The notes beneath the pieces were generated by a model that did no database searches, was not told the origin of the DNA, and saw only the letters and a program-made list of their open reading frames with translations. Shown piece by piece: positions 11,229-24,461 of a stretch of DNA of 64,000 bases (position 1 is the stretch's first letter; each line of letters starts with the position of its first letter). The stretch is from Aristolochia californica (Eukaryota > Streptophyta > Magnoliopsida > Piperales > Aristolochiaceae): the NCBI GenBank assembly GCA_029961685.1, contig JARWKL010000002.1, positions 19,312,908 to 19,376,907 of the forward strand, given 5' to 3'. The position numbers and the translations under genes are program-made.

Positions 11229-13134
11229 TATCCTAACATGTTTTCAATATCGATATGCATGCCTGAAACATGTTGAAGATGCAAATGACGTAATGATCCA
11301 AAAATTTCATGAAGTAGAAAAAATTAAATTATCAAGTTAAAGTGCGGTGGGATATTTACCAGAGCCAAGAAACCCCGTTTTTGCCTATTTATAAAAGGCG
11401 GACCTAACAATCATAGATCTTCCTAAACAAAAAGATAAGGCAAATAGATCACAAAAAAATGAAAATTTTAGAGTTTATGTATGCAAAAAATTGAAAAATA
11501 CAATAAATGTAAGTGAAGAAAATTATTTAACGCATTACAAATGAACCCCAAAGTTTTGTTATCCATGTTTGGGAAATTCCACTGGTACAACCCCTTATAG
11601 CTTGGTGGAATTTTATAAGAAAGAGATTTCTAATTTATCCTAACATGTATTAAATATGGATAAGCATGCCTGAAACATGTTGAAGATGAAAATGACATAA
11701 TGATCCAAAAATTTCAATGAGTAGAAAAAATTAAATTCTCAAGTTAACGTGCGGTGGGATATTTACCTGTGCCAAACAACCCACTTTTTGCCTTTTTACA
11801 AAAAGTGGAGAAAACAATCATAGATCATCATAAATTTTGTGATTGATTAAATAATTTTTCTTGGAAATGACTTTTGGTTTGGGAATCAACCCTCAGTTAA
11901 AAATGCCTTGCCCTCCCTTTTCCGATGATTGCAAAACCTAATATATAAAAAACTAAAAGAGTTTACAATCCTTAAAAATCACATATATTTTTGGAATTAT
12001 CTCTCTCAGCATTTGTGCATTTCCATTTTGGATGTTCAATTTTTTTTTCAAATCCAAACTTTTGTTTTTACGCTCCCATTATTATCATAAACAAAAAGAT
12101 TAGGGAAATAGATCACAACAAAATGAAAATTTTAGAGTTTATGTATGTAAAAAAATGAAAACTATAATAAATATAAGTGAAGAAAATTATTTCATGCACT
12201 GAAAATGAACACCAAAGTTTTGTTATCCATGTTTGGGAAATTCCACTAGTACAACCCCTAATAACTTGGTTGAATTTTATAAAAAAGAGATTTATAATTG
12301 ATCCTAAAATGTATTAAATATGGATATGCATGCCTAAAACATGTTGAAGATGCAAATGACCTAATGTTCCAAAAATTTCAAGGAGTTGAAAAAATAAAAT
12401 TCTCAAGTTGACGTGCGGTGGGATATTTACGAGAGCCAAAAAACCCACTTTTTGCCAATTTACAAAAAGCGGATCTAACAATCGTAGAACATTGTAAATG
12501 TTTTGATCAATTAATGATGTGTAATGGCAATAATTTTTTTTAGAAATGACTTATGATTTGGAAGTCAACACTCAGTTAATAATGCCTCGCCCCCCTTTTT
12601 CGATGATTGCAAAACCAAAAATACAAAAAACTAAAAGAGTTTACAATCCTTAAAAATCACAGATACTTTTTGGAATTATCTCTCTTAGAATTTGTGCATT
12701 TCCATGTTGGATGTTCATTTTTTTTCCAAATCCAAACTTGAGTTTTCGCTCTCCCATTTTTTTCTCGTAAATAAAACAATAAGGGAAATAGATCACAAAA
12801 AATGAAAATTTTTGAGTTTATCAATGCAAAAAATTGAAAAATATAATAAATTTAAGTGAATAAAATTATTTCATGCACTAAAAATGAACACCAAAGTTTT
12901 GTTATCCATGTTTGGGAAATTCCACTAGTACAAGGCCTAATAGCTTGGTGGAATTTTATAAGAAAGAGATTTCCGAAGTGCCAAACAACCCAGTTTTTTC
13001 CTATTTACAAAAAGCGGACCTAACAATCATAGATCATCCTAAATTTTTTTATCGATTAATGATGTGTAACGGCTACAATTTTTGTTAGAAATGACTTATG
13101 GTTTGGGAGTCAACACTCAGTAAAAAATTACTCG

Positions 13135-13147
13135 CCCCCCCCCCCCC
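13135..13147 (+). repeat. Poly-C run, 13 C
   Basis: Moderately expanded C-run at the fixed satellite position. Confidence 0.85.
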
Positions 13148-15678
13148 TTTTCAGATGATTGCAAAACCTAATATATAAAAACTAATGGAGTTTACAATCC
13201 TCAAAAATCACATATACATTTTGGAATTATCTCTTTGAGAATTTGGGCATTTTCTTTTTGGATGTTTAATTTTTTTTCAAATCCAAACTTGAGTTTTCAC
13301 TCTCCCATTTTTCTCGTAAACAAAAAGATAAGGCAAATATATCTCAATAAAATAAAAATATTAGAGTTTATGTATGCAAAAAATTGGAAACTATAAGAAA
13401 TGTACGTGAAGAAAATTATTTCACCCACTAAAAATGAACCCCAAAGTTTTGTTATCCTTGTTTGGGAAATTCCACTTGTACAACCCCTAATAGCTTGGTG
13501 GAATTTTATAAGAAAGAGATTTCAAATTGATCCTAACAAGTTTTAATTATGCATATGCATGCCTGAAACATGTTGAAGATGAAAATGACCTAATGATCTA
13601 AAAGTTTCAAGCGGTAGAAAAAATTAAATTCTCAAGTTAACTTGTAGTGGGATATTTACCTGAACCAAACAACACCATTTTTGCCTATTTACGAAAAGAG
13701 GACCTTACAATAATAGATCATCGTAAATGTTTTGATCGATTAATGATAAGTAGTGGCTATAATTTTTGTTACAAATGACTTACGGTTTGGGTGTCAACAT
13801 TCTGTTCAAAATGCCTCGCCCCCCTTTTTCGATGATTGCAAAACCTAATATATAAAAAACTAAAAGAGTTTACAATCCTTAAAAATCACAGATACTTTTT
13901 GGAATTATCTCACTCAGCATTGGTGCATTTCCATTTTGGATGTTCAATTTTTTTTTAAATCCAAACTTTAGTTTTCACTCTCCCATTTTTCTCATGAACA
14001 AAATGATAAGGCAAATAGATCACAAAAAAATTAAAATTTTAGAGTTTATGTATGAAAAAAATTGAAAACTAAAATAAATGTAAGTGAAGAAAATTATTTC
14101 AGGCAGAAAAAATGAACAGCAAAATTTTGTTATCCAATTTTGGGAAATTCCACTTGTACAACCCCTAATAACATGGTGGAATTATATAAGAAAGAGATTT
14201 TGTAATTGATCCTAACATGTTTTAAATATGGATATGCATGCCTGAAACATGTTGAAGATGCAAATGACCTAATGAACCAAAAATTTCATGAAGTTGAAAA
14301 TAATAAATTCTCAAGTTAACGTGCGGCGGGATATTTACCTAAGCCAAACCACCCTGTTTTTGCCTATTTACAAAAAGCGGACCTAACAATCATAGATCAT
14401 CGTAAATTTTTTGATCGATAAATGATGTGTAACGGCTATAATTTTTGTTAGAAATGACTTAAGGTTTGGGAGTCAATACTCAGTTCATAATGCCTCGCCC
14501 CCCCTTTTCCGATGATTCCAAAACCTAATATAGAAAAAACTAAAAGAGTTTACAATCCTCAAAAATCATAGATACTGTTTGGAATTATCTCTCTCAGTAT
14601 TTGTGCATTTCCATTTTCGATGTTCAATTTTTTTTCAAATCCAAACTTGAGTTTTCATTCTCCCATTTTTCTCGTAAACAAAAAGATAAGGAAAAAAGAT
14701 CTAAACAAATTGAAAATTTTAGAGTTTAGTAATGCAAAAAATTGAAATCTATAATAAATGTAAGTGAAAAAAATTATTTCACGCAATAAAAATGAACCCC
14801 AAAGTTCTGTTATTCATGTTTGGGAAATTCCACTAGTACAACCCCTAATCGCTTGGTGGGATTTGATGAGTACGAGATTTCTAAAATATCCTAACATGTT
14901 TTAAATAAAGATATGCATGCCTGAAACATGTTGAAGATGCAAATGACCTAATGATCCAAAAATTTTAAGGAGTAGAAAAAATTAAATTCACAAGTTAACG
15001 TGCGGTGGGATATTTACCAGAGCCAAACAACCCAGTTTTTGCCAATTACAAAAAGTGGACCTAGCAATAATAGATCGTCGTAAATGTTTTTATTGATTCA
15101 TGATGTGTAACAGCTACAATATTTGTTTGAAATGACTTATGGTTTGGGAGTCAACACTCAGTTAAAATGCTACGCCCCCCCTCCTCTTTTTCAATGATTG
15201 CAAAACTTAATATATAAAAAACTAAAAGAGTTTACAATCCTCAAAAGTCGCAGATACTTTTTGGAATTGTCTCTCGCAACTTTAAAGCATTTCCTTTTTG
15301 GATGTTAAATTTTTTTTCAAATCCAAACTTGATTTTTCACTCTCACTTTTTTCTCGTAAACAAAAAGATAAGGCAAATAGATCTCAACAAAATGAAAATT
15401 TTAGATTTTAGGTATGCAAAAAATTGAAATCTATAATAAATGTAAGTGAAGAAAATTATTTCACGCACTAAAAATGAACCCCTATTTTTTTTTATCCATG
15501 TTTGGGAAATTCTGCTAGTAGAATCCCTAATTGCTTGGTGGAATTTTATAATGAAGAGATTTCTAATTCATCTGAACATCTTTTAAATATGGATATGCAT
15601 GCCTGAAACATGTTGAATATGAAAATGACCAAATGATCCAAAAATTTCAAGGAGTAGAAAAAATTAAATTCTCAACTT

Positions 15679-18600
15679 AACGTGCGGTGAGATATTTACT
15701 AGAGCCAAACAACCCACTTTTCTCCAATTTACAAAAAGCGGACCTAACAATCATCGATCATCGTAAATGTTTTGATCGATTAATGATGTGTAGCGGCCAT
15801 AAATTTCCTTTTATGATGTTAGTTCTTTTTTAAATCCAAACTTGAGTTTTCACTCTCCCATTTACCTCGTAAACAAAAAGATAAGGCAAATGGATCTCAA
15901 CAAAATGAAAATTTTAGAGTTTAGGTATGAAAAAAATTGAAATCTTTAAATAAAGTAAGTGAAGAAAATTATTTCACACACTAAAAATGAACCCCAATTT
16001 TTTGTTATCCTTGTTTTGGAAATTCTACTAGTTCAACCCTAATATCTTGGTGGAATTTTATAAGAAAGAGATTTCTAATTGATCCTAACATGTTTTAAAT
16101 ATGGATATACATGCCTGAAACATGTTGAAGATGCAAATGACCTAATGATCCAAAAATTTCGAGTAGAAAAAATTAAATTCTCAAGTTAACTTACGGTGGG
16201 ATATTTACCAGAGCCAAACAACCCACTTTTTGCCTACTTACAAAAAGTGGACATATCTATCATAGATCATCGTAAATGTTTTGATCCATTAATGGTGTAA
16301 CGGCTATAAATTTTGGTAGAAATGACTTATGGTTTGGGAGTTGACACTCAGCTAAAAATGCCTCGCCCCCCATTTCCAATGATTGCAAAACATAATATAT
16401 AAAAAACTAAAAGAGTTTACAATCCTTAAAAATCTCAGAAACGTTTTGGAATTATCTCTCTCAGAAATTGTGCATTTCCATTTGGGATGTTCAATTTGTT
16501 TTCAAATCCAAACTTGAGTTTTCACTCTCCCATTTTTCTCATGAACAAAAAGATAAGGCAAATTGATCGCAACAAAATGAAAATTTTAGAGTTTATGCAT
16601 GAAAAAAATTGAAAACTAAAATAAATGTAAGTGAAGAAAATTATTTCACACACTAAAAATGAACACCAAAGTTTTGTTATCCATGTTTAGGAAATTCCAC
16701 TAGTACAACCTCTAATAGCTTGGTGGAATTTAACAAGAAAGAGATCTTTAATTGATCCTAACATGTTTTAAACAAGGATATGCATGTCTCAAATATGTTG
16801 AAGATGTAAATGACCTAATGATCCAAAAATTTTAAGGAGTTGAAAAACTTAAATTCTCAAGTTAACGTGCGGTGGGATATTTACCAGAGCCCAACAACCC
16901 AATTCTTACCTATTTACAAACAGCGGACCTAACAATCATAGATCATCGTAAATGTTTTGATCGATTAATGATGTGTAGCGGCCATAAATTTTGTTAGAAA
17001 TGACTTACGGTTTGGGAGTCAACACAAAGTAAAAAATGCCCCCCCCCCCCCCCCCCCCCCCCCCCTCTCCCCTGTTCTGATGATTGCAAAACCTAAGATA
17101 TATAAAAAACTAAAAGAGTTTACAATCCTCAAAAATCACAGATACTTTTTGGAATTATCTCTCTCACATTTATGCATTTCCTTTTTTGATGTTACCTTTT
17201 TTTTAAATCCAAACTTGATTTTTCACTCTCCCATTTATCTCGTAAACAAAAAGATAAGGCAAATGGATCTCAACAAAATGAAAATTTTAGAGTTTAGGTA
17301 TGCAAAAAATTGAAATCTTTAAATAAAGTAAGTGAAGAAAATTATTTCACGCACTAAAAATGAACCCCAATTTTTTTGTTATCCTTGTTTGGGAAATTCT
17401 ACTAGTACAACCCTAATTGCTTGGTGGAATTTTAAAAGAAAGAGATTTCTAATTGATCCTAACATGTTTTAAATATGGATATGCATGCCTGAAACATGTT
17501 GAAGATGCAAATGACCTAATGATCCAAAAATTTCGAGTAGAAAAAATTTAATTCTCAAGTTAACGTACGGTGGGATATTTACTAGAGCCAAACAACCCAC
17601 TTATTGCCTACTTACAAAAAGTGGACCTATCTATCATAGATCATCGTAAATGTTTTGATCGATTAATGATGTGTAATGGCTATAAATTTTGGTAGAAATG
17701 ACTTATTGTTTGGGAGTCGACACTCAGTTAAAAATGCCTTGCCCCCCATTTCCAATGATTGCAAAACATAATATATAAAAAACTAAAAGAGTTTACAATC
17801 CTTAAAAATCTCAAAAACGTTTTGGAATTATCTCTCTCAGCAATTGTGCATTTCCATTTGGGATGTTCAATTTGTTTTCAAATCCAAACTTGAGTTTTCA
17901 CTCTCCCATTTTTCTCATGAACAAAAAGATAAGGCAAATTGATCGCAACAAAATGAAAATTTTAGAGTTTATGCATGAAAAAAATTGAAAACTAAAATAA
18001 ATGTAAGTGAAGAAATTTATTTCACACACTAAAAATGAACACCAAAGTTTTGTTATCCATGTTTGGGAAATTCCACTAGTACAACCTCTAATAGCTTGGT
18101 GGAATTTTACAACAAAGAGATTTTTAATTGATCCTAACATGTTTTAAACAAGGATATGCATGTCTGAAACATATTGAAGATGTAAATGACCTAATGATCC
18201 AAAATTTTTGAGGAGTTGAAAAACATAAATTCTCAAGTGAACGTGCGGTGGGATATTTACCAAAGCCCAACTACCCAATTCTTGCCTATTTACAAACAGC
18301 GGACCTAACAATCATAGATCATCGTAAATATTTTGATCGATTAATGATGTGTAGTGGCCATAAATTTTGTTAGAAATGACTTATGGTTTGGGAGTCAAGA
18401 CTCAGTTAAAAATGCTACGAAACGTTTTGGAATTATCTCTCTCAGCATTTGTGCATTTCCCTTTTGGATGTTCAATTTTTTTTCAAATCCAAACTTGAGT
18501 TTTCACTCTTCCATTTTTCTCGTAAACAAAATGATAAGGCAAATAGATCTCAACAAAATGAAAATTTTAGAGTTTATGAATGCGAAAAATTGAACACTAT

Positions 18601-18845
18601 AATAAATATTAGTGAAGAAAATTATTTCACGCTCTAAACAGGAACCTCAAAGTTTTGTTATCCATGTTTGAAACATTCCACTAGTACAACCCCTAATAGC
18701 TTGGTGGAGTTTTATAAGAAAAAAATTTCTTATTGATCCTCACATGTTTTAAATATGGATATACATGCCTGAAACATGTTGAAGATGCAAATGACCTACT
18801 GATCCTAAAATTTCAAGGAGTAGAAAAAAATTAAATTCTAAAGTT
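15679..18845 (+). repeat. Dimeric higher-order repeat, about 1.375 kb, three copies
   Basis: Pairs of monomers start at 15679, 16864 and 18240; the third pair is incomplete. Corresponding anchors are 1374-1376 bp apart (16188 to 17562, 16864 to 18240). Shared variants: GTGTAGCGGCCATAAATTT in the first monomer; CCCATTTCCAATGATTGC, CAAAACATAATATATAAA and AACGTTTTGGAATTAT in the second. The first pair has lost about 190 bp after CCATAAATTTCCTTTT (near 15800). In the third pair, the first monomer is joined at AATGCTACGAAACGTTTTGG to a second-type segment, a deletion between unlike monomers. Confidence 0.85.
17039..17065 (+). repeat. Poly-C run, 27 C
   Basis: Fixed satellite position; the neighbouring dimer partners at about 16365 and 17742 have only 6 C. 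Confidence 0.9.
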
Positions 18846-19023
18846 AACGTGCGGTGGGATATTTACCAAAGCCAAACAACCCAGTATTTGCCTATTTACA
18901 AAAAGGACCTAACAATCAAGGATCATCATAAATGTTTTGATCGATTAATGATGTGTAACTGCTATAATTTTTGTTAGAACTTACTTATGGTATGGGAGTC
19001 ACCACTCAGTTCAAAATACTACG

Positions 19024-19062
<39 letters not shown>
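19024..19062 (+). repeat. Poly-C run, 39 C
   Basis: Fixed satellite position; equivalent of the 52-C run at 6769-6820 in the duplicated block. Confidence 0.9.
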
Positions 19063-19066
<4 letters not shown>

Positions 19067-20719
19067 CCTTTTCCGATGATTGCAACACCTAATTAATAAA
19101 AAACTTAAAGAGTTTACTATCCTTAAAAACTCGCAAATACTTTTTGGAATTATCTCTCTCAGCATTTGTGCATTTCCATTTCTGATGTTCAATTTTGTTT
19201 TTAAAATCGAAATTTGAGTTCTCACTCTCCTATTTTTCTTGTAAACAAAAAGTTAAGGCAAATAGATTAGAACAAAATGAAAATTTTAGAGTTTATGTAT
19301 GCAAAAAATTTAAAACTATAATAAATGTAAGTGAAGAAAATTATTTCAGGCACAAAAAATAAACACCAAATTTTTGTTATTCTTGTTTGGGAAATTTCAC
19401 TAGAACAACCCCTAATAGCTTGGTGAAATTATATAAGAAAGAGATTTCTAATTGATCCTAACATGCTTTAAATATGGATAAGCATGCATGAAATAAGTTG
19501 AAGATGCAAATGACCTAATGATCCAAAATTTTCAAGGTGTAGAACAAATTAAATTCTCAAGTTAACGTGCGGTGGGATATTTACCAGAGCCAAACAACCC
19601 AGTTTTTGCCTATTTACAAAAAGAGGACCTAACAATCATAAATCATCGTAAATTTTTTGATCAATTTTTTATGTGTAATGGATATAATTTTTGTTAGAAA
19701 GGACTTATGGTTTGGGAATCAATACTTAGTTAAAAATGCCTCGCCCCACCTTTTTCGATGATTGCAAAACCTAATATATATAAAACTAAAAGAGTTTGAA
19801 ATCGTTAAAATTCACAGATACTTTTTGGAATTATCTCTCTCAGCATTTGTGCATTTCGATTTTGGATGTTCAATTTTTTTTCAAATCCATACTTGTGTTT
19901 TCATTCTCCCATATTAAACGTAAACAAAAAGATAAGGCAAATAGATCACAACAAAATGAAAATTTTAGAGTTTATGAATGAAAAAAAGGAAAACTAAAAT
20001 AAATGCCAGTGAAGAAAATTATTTCACGCACAAAAAATGAACACCAAAGTTTTGTTATCCATCTTTGGGAAATTCCACTAGTACAACCTAATAGCTTGGT
20101 GGAATTTTATAAGAAAGAGATTTGTAATTCATCCTAACATGTTTTAAATATGGATATCCATGTCTGAAACATGTTGAAGATGCAAGTGACCTAATGATCC
20201 AAAAATTTTAAGGAGTTGAAAAAATTAAATTCTCAAGTTAACGTGCGGTGGGATATTTACCAGAGCCAAACAACCCAGCTTTTGCCTATTTAAAAAAAGC
20301 GGACCTAACAATCATAGATGTGTAATGAGTATAATTTTTGTTAGAAATGACTTATGGTTTGGGAGTTAACTCTCAGTTAAAAATGCCTCGCCCACATTTT
20401 TCGATGATTGGAAAATCTAATGTATAAAAAATAAAAGATTTTACAATCCTTAAAAATCATAGATACTTTTTTGGAATTATCTCTCTTGGAATATGTGCAT
20501 TTCTATTTTGGATGTTCAATTCTTTTTCAAATCCAATCTTGATTTTTCAGGCACTAAAAATGAACACCAAAGTTGATGTTTGCAAAAAATTGAAAACTTT
20601 AATAAATGTAAGTGAAGAAAATTATTTTAGACACTAAAAATGAACATCATGTTTGGGAAATTCCAATAGTACAACCCCTAATAGCTTGGAGGAATTTTAT
20701 AAGAAAGAGATTTCTAATT

Positions 20720-20724
20720 GATCC
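20720..20724 (+). other. Target-site duplication, 5' side of LTR element copy 2
   Basis: GATCC, identical base and monomer position as copy 1 (8504-8508); 3' partner TATCC at 28539-28543, carrying the same mutation as in copy 1. Confidence 0.8.
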
Positions 20725-21162
20725 TGTTGGAAGATAAGGTCAAGCCCAAACGACCAAGGAAAGCCCACATATGTAAGATTATTATAAGATGGGCCACATG
20801 ACCAAGGAAGGCCCACAAGATGGGCCCAAGCCCATAATAAGTAGGACCCACAATGATTACCAAGATTTGTCCTTCTTATCACATCAGTTGGAAGATCAAG
20901 GACTCACAAAAGTATCTTTATCTTAGGGTCACAACCAATAAGAGTTTTAGTTTATGTTATATTTGTCTTTTATCAATATTGAGCTACCTAATTATGTTAG
21001 GTCATACCTTTAGTGTTAGAGTTTGGGTGTAATTGGGACAAGGGTAGTTTTTTTGTAATTGGACTCTACTATCTTCCTCTATTATAAATAGAGGTTCATG
21101 TACTCTGATTACAACAAGTTATTGATCTCAATGAAATATTTCACTTTTCCATAAATTCAACA
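20725..21162 (+). repeat. 5' LTR, copy 2
   Basis: 438 bp from TGTTGGAAGATAAGG to AAATTCAACA. Carries the 5'-type variants also found in copy 1 (GGAAAGCCC, CAGTTGGAAG, GATTACAACAAG). TATAAATA at 21083-21090 within the same palindrome. Confidence 0.9.
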
Positions 21163-21174
21163 TGGTATTAGAGC
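21163..21174 (+). other. Primer-binding site, copy 2 (one mismatch)
   Basis: TGGTATTAGAGC, one C-to-T change relative to TGGTATCAGAGC in copy 1. Confidence 0.85.
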
Positions 21175-22400
21175 AGGTTCTGTGAATTGACTTGGTCAAG
21201 TCACGGAGGTAATGTGATCATTTTCTCTAAACCCTAAACCATAGGTCTAGGTTCATAGTTTTTTTTTTTCAGTCCCTACACCCATTGTTTTTGTTGCAAT
21301 TTTAACATCTATACGCAGTTTTTCATATTGCAAGTTATATTGACGGAAAGATATTTGAGTCTACTTTCCAAAGAAGAATGATTTGTTCCAATCAGAAATT
21401 TTTTCAGAGAGATATCGATATTTGAATGAGGAAAGCTTAGATTACAAAAAGGTCCGAGTAGCAGCAGCAATCTTCGGATTCCGAGCAAAGGTCAAATTGA
21501 AAAAGAGGTTCGAGCGGCAGCAGAAATCCTCAACTTCCAAGGTATTTTAAGCTATCTAGAAAGATACTTTATATGGATAATTATATATCAAGAGAAAGGT
21601 ATGTAAGTCTATTTTCTGACCAATTCAACCAATTCTCGGTATGATATTTTTATAAGGAGATATTGATCTTGGAAGAGTCAATGGTCGTTCTAGAAAAACA
21701 AGAGAAACTTAACTTAGTTCGGCCAGATGACAAGGACAGAAATCTATCAGATTATTTATCTTCTGATAATTATATTTTATGAAGAGATGTTATACTTGGA
21801 TGAAATTTATTTAATTTTAGTTTTAGATGGAAAATTTTCATTTCAATCTGATCTATATTGAAAGATATAATCCAATTGGAAGAATCAAAGGTCATGCTGG
21901 TATCCTGTTGTATTGAAAAATCTGAATTTATGCCGATTATTTTATGTCACTGTTTGAGTTGATATATCAAGAAAATATCTCACTTCTCCCTGGTTTGAGG
22001 GCTTATTTACTAATCTCTATCATTTGGGTTTATTGCTACTTCTATGATATTTGGTTAAAGCTGGGATCACTGCCATTACCTCCCAGCTTGAAGGGGAGAA
22101 GTAGAACAAGAACAAGAAAGAGGTATTTTATTTCTTATGTTCTGATAAGTTTATGTGACCAAAATATTCAAGAAAGGGGAGCACAAAAGATGAATCTTGT
22201 GCATCAAAGAAGAAATTTTTATATCGGATTATTTCAAGGGTTCTTTGACAAAGTTTACTATTTGGTTCATGTTATATGTGTTGGAAGATGGTCGTGTTAT
22301 ATTCAGCTACATCTATTATGTCTCTTTGGGGACATTATTATTGAATAAGAGGTGGCATCATGTGATCATTTATTTTACCCAATCAAAATGATCAAAATTT
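21175..22400 (+). other. Internal non-coding region of LTR element copy 2
   Basis: Aligns through its length with 8963-10192. No gag or pol motif. The longest open frame (21944-22348, 134 codons) overlaps frames in copy 1 only partly and shows no recognised domain. Contains the second purine-tract-like motif near 22083-22098. Confidence 0.75.
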
Positions 22401-22664
22401 TTTGTGGTTGGGAGTCCACGACAGAGGAACTTCAACCCCGTAAAAAAGATAAAAATTATTTGTGGTTGGGAGTCCACGACAGAGGAACTTCATCCCCATA
22501 AAAAAGATGAAAATTATTTGTTGTTGGAAGCCCATGACGAAGGAACTTCATCCCCATAAAAAAGATGAAAATTATTTGTGGTTGGAAGTCCACGACGGAG
22601 GAACTTCATCCCCGTCAAAAAGATGAAAATTATTTGTGGATGGAAGTCCATGACGGAGGAACTA
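22401..22664 (+). repeat. 58-bp minisatellite inside LTR element copy 2
   Basis: Units start at 22401, 22459, 22517, 22575 and 22633, exactly 58 bp apart, the last partial. Same unit and copy number as in copy 1, so the repeat predates the duplication. Confidence 0.92.
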
Positions 22665-22683
22665 ATGATTACATCTATGTCAT

Positions 22684-22695
22684 CCCCCCCCCCCC
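22684..22695 (+). repeat. Poly-C run, 12 C, in LTR element copy 2
   Basis: Lies after the minisatellite and before TGTAATGGCTTTTCTGTCTC, the equivalent of the 48-C run in copy 1. Here it is preceded by about 18 bp (ACTAATGATTACATCTATG) absent from copy 1. Confidence 0.85.
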
Positions 22696-23035
22696 TGTAA
22701 TGGCTTTTCTGTCTCCTACCACTTGAGAGTCGTTGTCCTGTGGAGGTACACGATGGTGGACACTTCAGAACAATGTCGATAGACACACTACTGATAGCAG
22801 TGGGGTGTGTCCTACATCCAACATTAAGACTGGAGTATGAAGCAATTGCTTATCGGCTAGGAGTGATTTTTACTCTCACTTATTATGCCACAGGGCCTCA
22901 TGGAAGGACGGAACAGAGTGAGGGGGAATGTTGGAAGATGAAGCCATATTGGAAGATGTGCCCTTTTATACAAAAATATTTTATACATCATTTGCAGGAA
23001 GCTGGGAGTTCATGTTGTTGTCTCACCCCCAGCTT
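22696..23035 (+). other. 3' internal region of LTR element copy 2
   Basis: Aligns with 10497-10809. Includes GGGGGAATGTTGGAAGATG near 22922, an extra LTR-start-like TGTTGGAAGAT sequence, then the region before the purine tract. The frame at 22740-23057 is not conserved in copy 1. Confidence 0.65.
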
Positions 23036-23044
23036 GAGGGGAAG
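23036..23044 (+). other. Polypurine tract, copy 2
   Basis: GAGGGGAAG directly before TGTTGGAAG of the 3' LTR. Confidence 0.85.
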
Positions 23045-23247
23045 TGTTGGAAGATAAGATCAAGCTCAAACGACCAAGGAAGGCCCACATATGTAAGATT
23101 ATTATAAAATGGGCCACATGACCAAGGAAGGCCCACAAGATGGGCCGAAGCCCATAAGAAGTAGGACCCACAATGATTACCAAGAGCTGGCATCCTTATC
23201 ACATCAATAGGAAGATCAAGAAGGACTCACAAAAGTATCTTTATCTT
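23045..23247 (+). repeat. Truncated 3' LTR (left part)
   Basis: First 203 bp of the LTR in the expected place after the purine tract, ending AAAGTATCTTTATCTT, where intact LTRs continue AGGGTCA. It carries 3'-type variants (GGAAGGCCC, AATAGGAAG). Its 23072-23247 part is repeated without length change at 28125-28300, with about ten mismatches by eye. Confidence 0.9.
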
Positions 23248-23273
23248 GGGGGGGGGGGGGGGAGGGGGGGGGG
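23248..23273 (+). repeat. Poly-G run (G15-A-G10) at the LTR break
   Basis: Fifteen G, one A, ten G, exactly at the junction between broken LTR and island. It is the only long G-run on the plus strand; all others in the window are C-runs. It may be a real junction sequence, an inverted C-run remnant, or an assembly seam. Confidence 0.85.
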
Positions 23274-23884
23274 TTAGTCAACAAAACGAAAATTTGATCT
23301 TCATCTTCATCTCATGCATCTACATGATCTTCATTTTCAAAGTGGGTGTTAGTGTGGACAAGTTCATCTTCAAAATAGGGTGTTAGTGTGGACAAGTTCA
23401 TCTTCATCTTCATCTTCGAAATTTAAAACAATCGATTTTATTAATTATAAAAATATTTTAATTAAACCAAGTGTTTGAGTTAAAATTATTTTAATTGCCA
23501 CTATTAAATCACTAATACAATAGAGTAAATAAAAAATAAATATGATTAATGAATAAAAAGTATTATTAATAACATAAGATAAATTTTTTACATGGTATTA
23601 ATTAATAATATATTTTGACAAAATTAAAAGTAATTAATTAATCAAATGCATACTTTAATTATATTTTATTTACCAGATACTTAAATATGAAGTTTAATAT
23701 AGTAATAAAATTGAAAAAAAATATTAAATAAATACATATTCAACTTTATTAATAACCTAAAAGAAAGATTATTCTAATAACGAGTTTGTGCCTTTAATAT
23801 TAAAATCATCAAGTAACAAGTTTAGTACATATAAATGACGCATGTTCAAAAATAATAAGATACAACCATCATTTATCGTTCCAC
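23274..23884. other. Left non-coding end of the Harbinger island
   Basis: No gene. Begins with TTCATC-rich sequence (23295-23335), then two 34-bp direct repeats starting GGGTGTTAGTGTGGACAAG at 23344 and 23378, followed by a TTCATC microsatellite. From about 23420 to 23880 the DNA is very AT-rich with many TTAATTAA-like words; this would be the 3' side of the transposase gene. Confidence 0.7.
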
Positions 23885-24380
23885 ATGGAAGTCGATATGG
23901 CATCTCAAAATTGTGCGGCTCTTGTGGATTCTAATGCACTCTGCCTCCGAAAGTATGTTACTTGGCTACCTACATCCTCAAGACCATCACAATCATCGCT
24001 GTTTGTATCATCCATTGCACCTAATTGGACTGCATCACTCCTCCACCGAGCTCGCCACTTGAATCATCATCTTCATCTTCAAATATATCATCATAATCTT
24101 CTCCACGTATATAATTGTGCAATATGCAACAAGCATGTACAATTTTCACCTAGATCTTAAAAGAAAATGGAGGAGTGCCTTTTAACATGGAAATTGAGCT
24201 TTTAAAGCACCAAAAGTTCACTCAATAATATTCCGTAAAGATGAGTGCCTTCGGTTGAATAATTCTTTTTCATTTCTAGGAATATTATCTCCAAATTCTT
24301 GTAGATGATACAGGTTCCTCAATATGGAGCCAAAAATCCCGGGAGATTTGCATAACCAGCATCGACTGGATAATATTTTC

Positions 24381-24461
24381 CTATAATAGAAATTATATAC
24401 CACATTAAATAATTGAAGATAAAATAGATAAAAAATGATTGCATAAAAATATATTACTTAC
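24381..24461 (-). other. Intron in transposase pseudogene
   Basis: Reads GTAAGT...TATAG on the minus strand, 81 bp, between the KIFVPEG and YYPVDAGY segments; both sides read in family order, so splicing is plausible. Confidence 0.65.

Larger units (their letters stand above)
11229..20724 (+). repeat. Satellite array block 2
   Basis: Resumes the same satellite in phase (TATCCTAACATGTTTTCAATAT) after the LTR element. Anchors lie at 11339, 11746, 12410, 13639, 14318, 14997, 15679, 16188, 16864, 17562, 18240, 18846, 19564 and 20240. One monomer junction (about 12972) has lost its anchor. The monomer at 11339 has an internal deletion joining the GATCTTCCTAAA segment to AACAAAAAGATAAGG; the same deletion occurs at 28735. 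No gene was found. Confidence 0.95.
18846..20724 (+). repeat. Satellite segment duplicated from the 5' flank of LTR copy 1
   Basis: Monomers at 18846, 19564 and 20240 correspond in order to those at 6585, 7307 and 7984, about 12.25 kb upstream. Shared rare variants: GACTTATGGTATGGGAG-type sequence with GGTATGGG, the long C-run, CATTTCGATTTTGG-type with CAAATCCATACTT, the deletion giving CATAGATGTGTAATGA, and CGCCCACATTTTTCGATGATTGG. Both series end in an LTR element at GATCC. Confidence 0.85.

Noticed and set aside
8504..20724. Insertion hot spot: two LTR elements in the same GATCC site
   Set aside because: Shared flanking variants and the same mutated target duplicate show a single insertion later duplicated.
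23885..24160. Plus-strand 91-codon frame
   Set aside because: It lies antisense to the transposase C-terminal region, which shows family landmarks (HACCILHNYI) on the minus strand.
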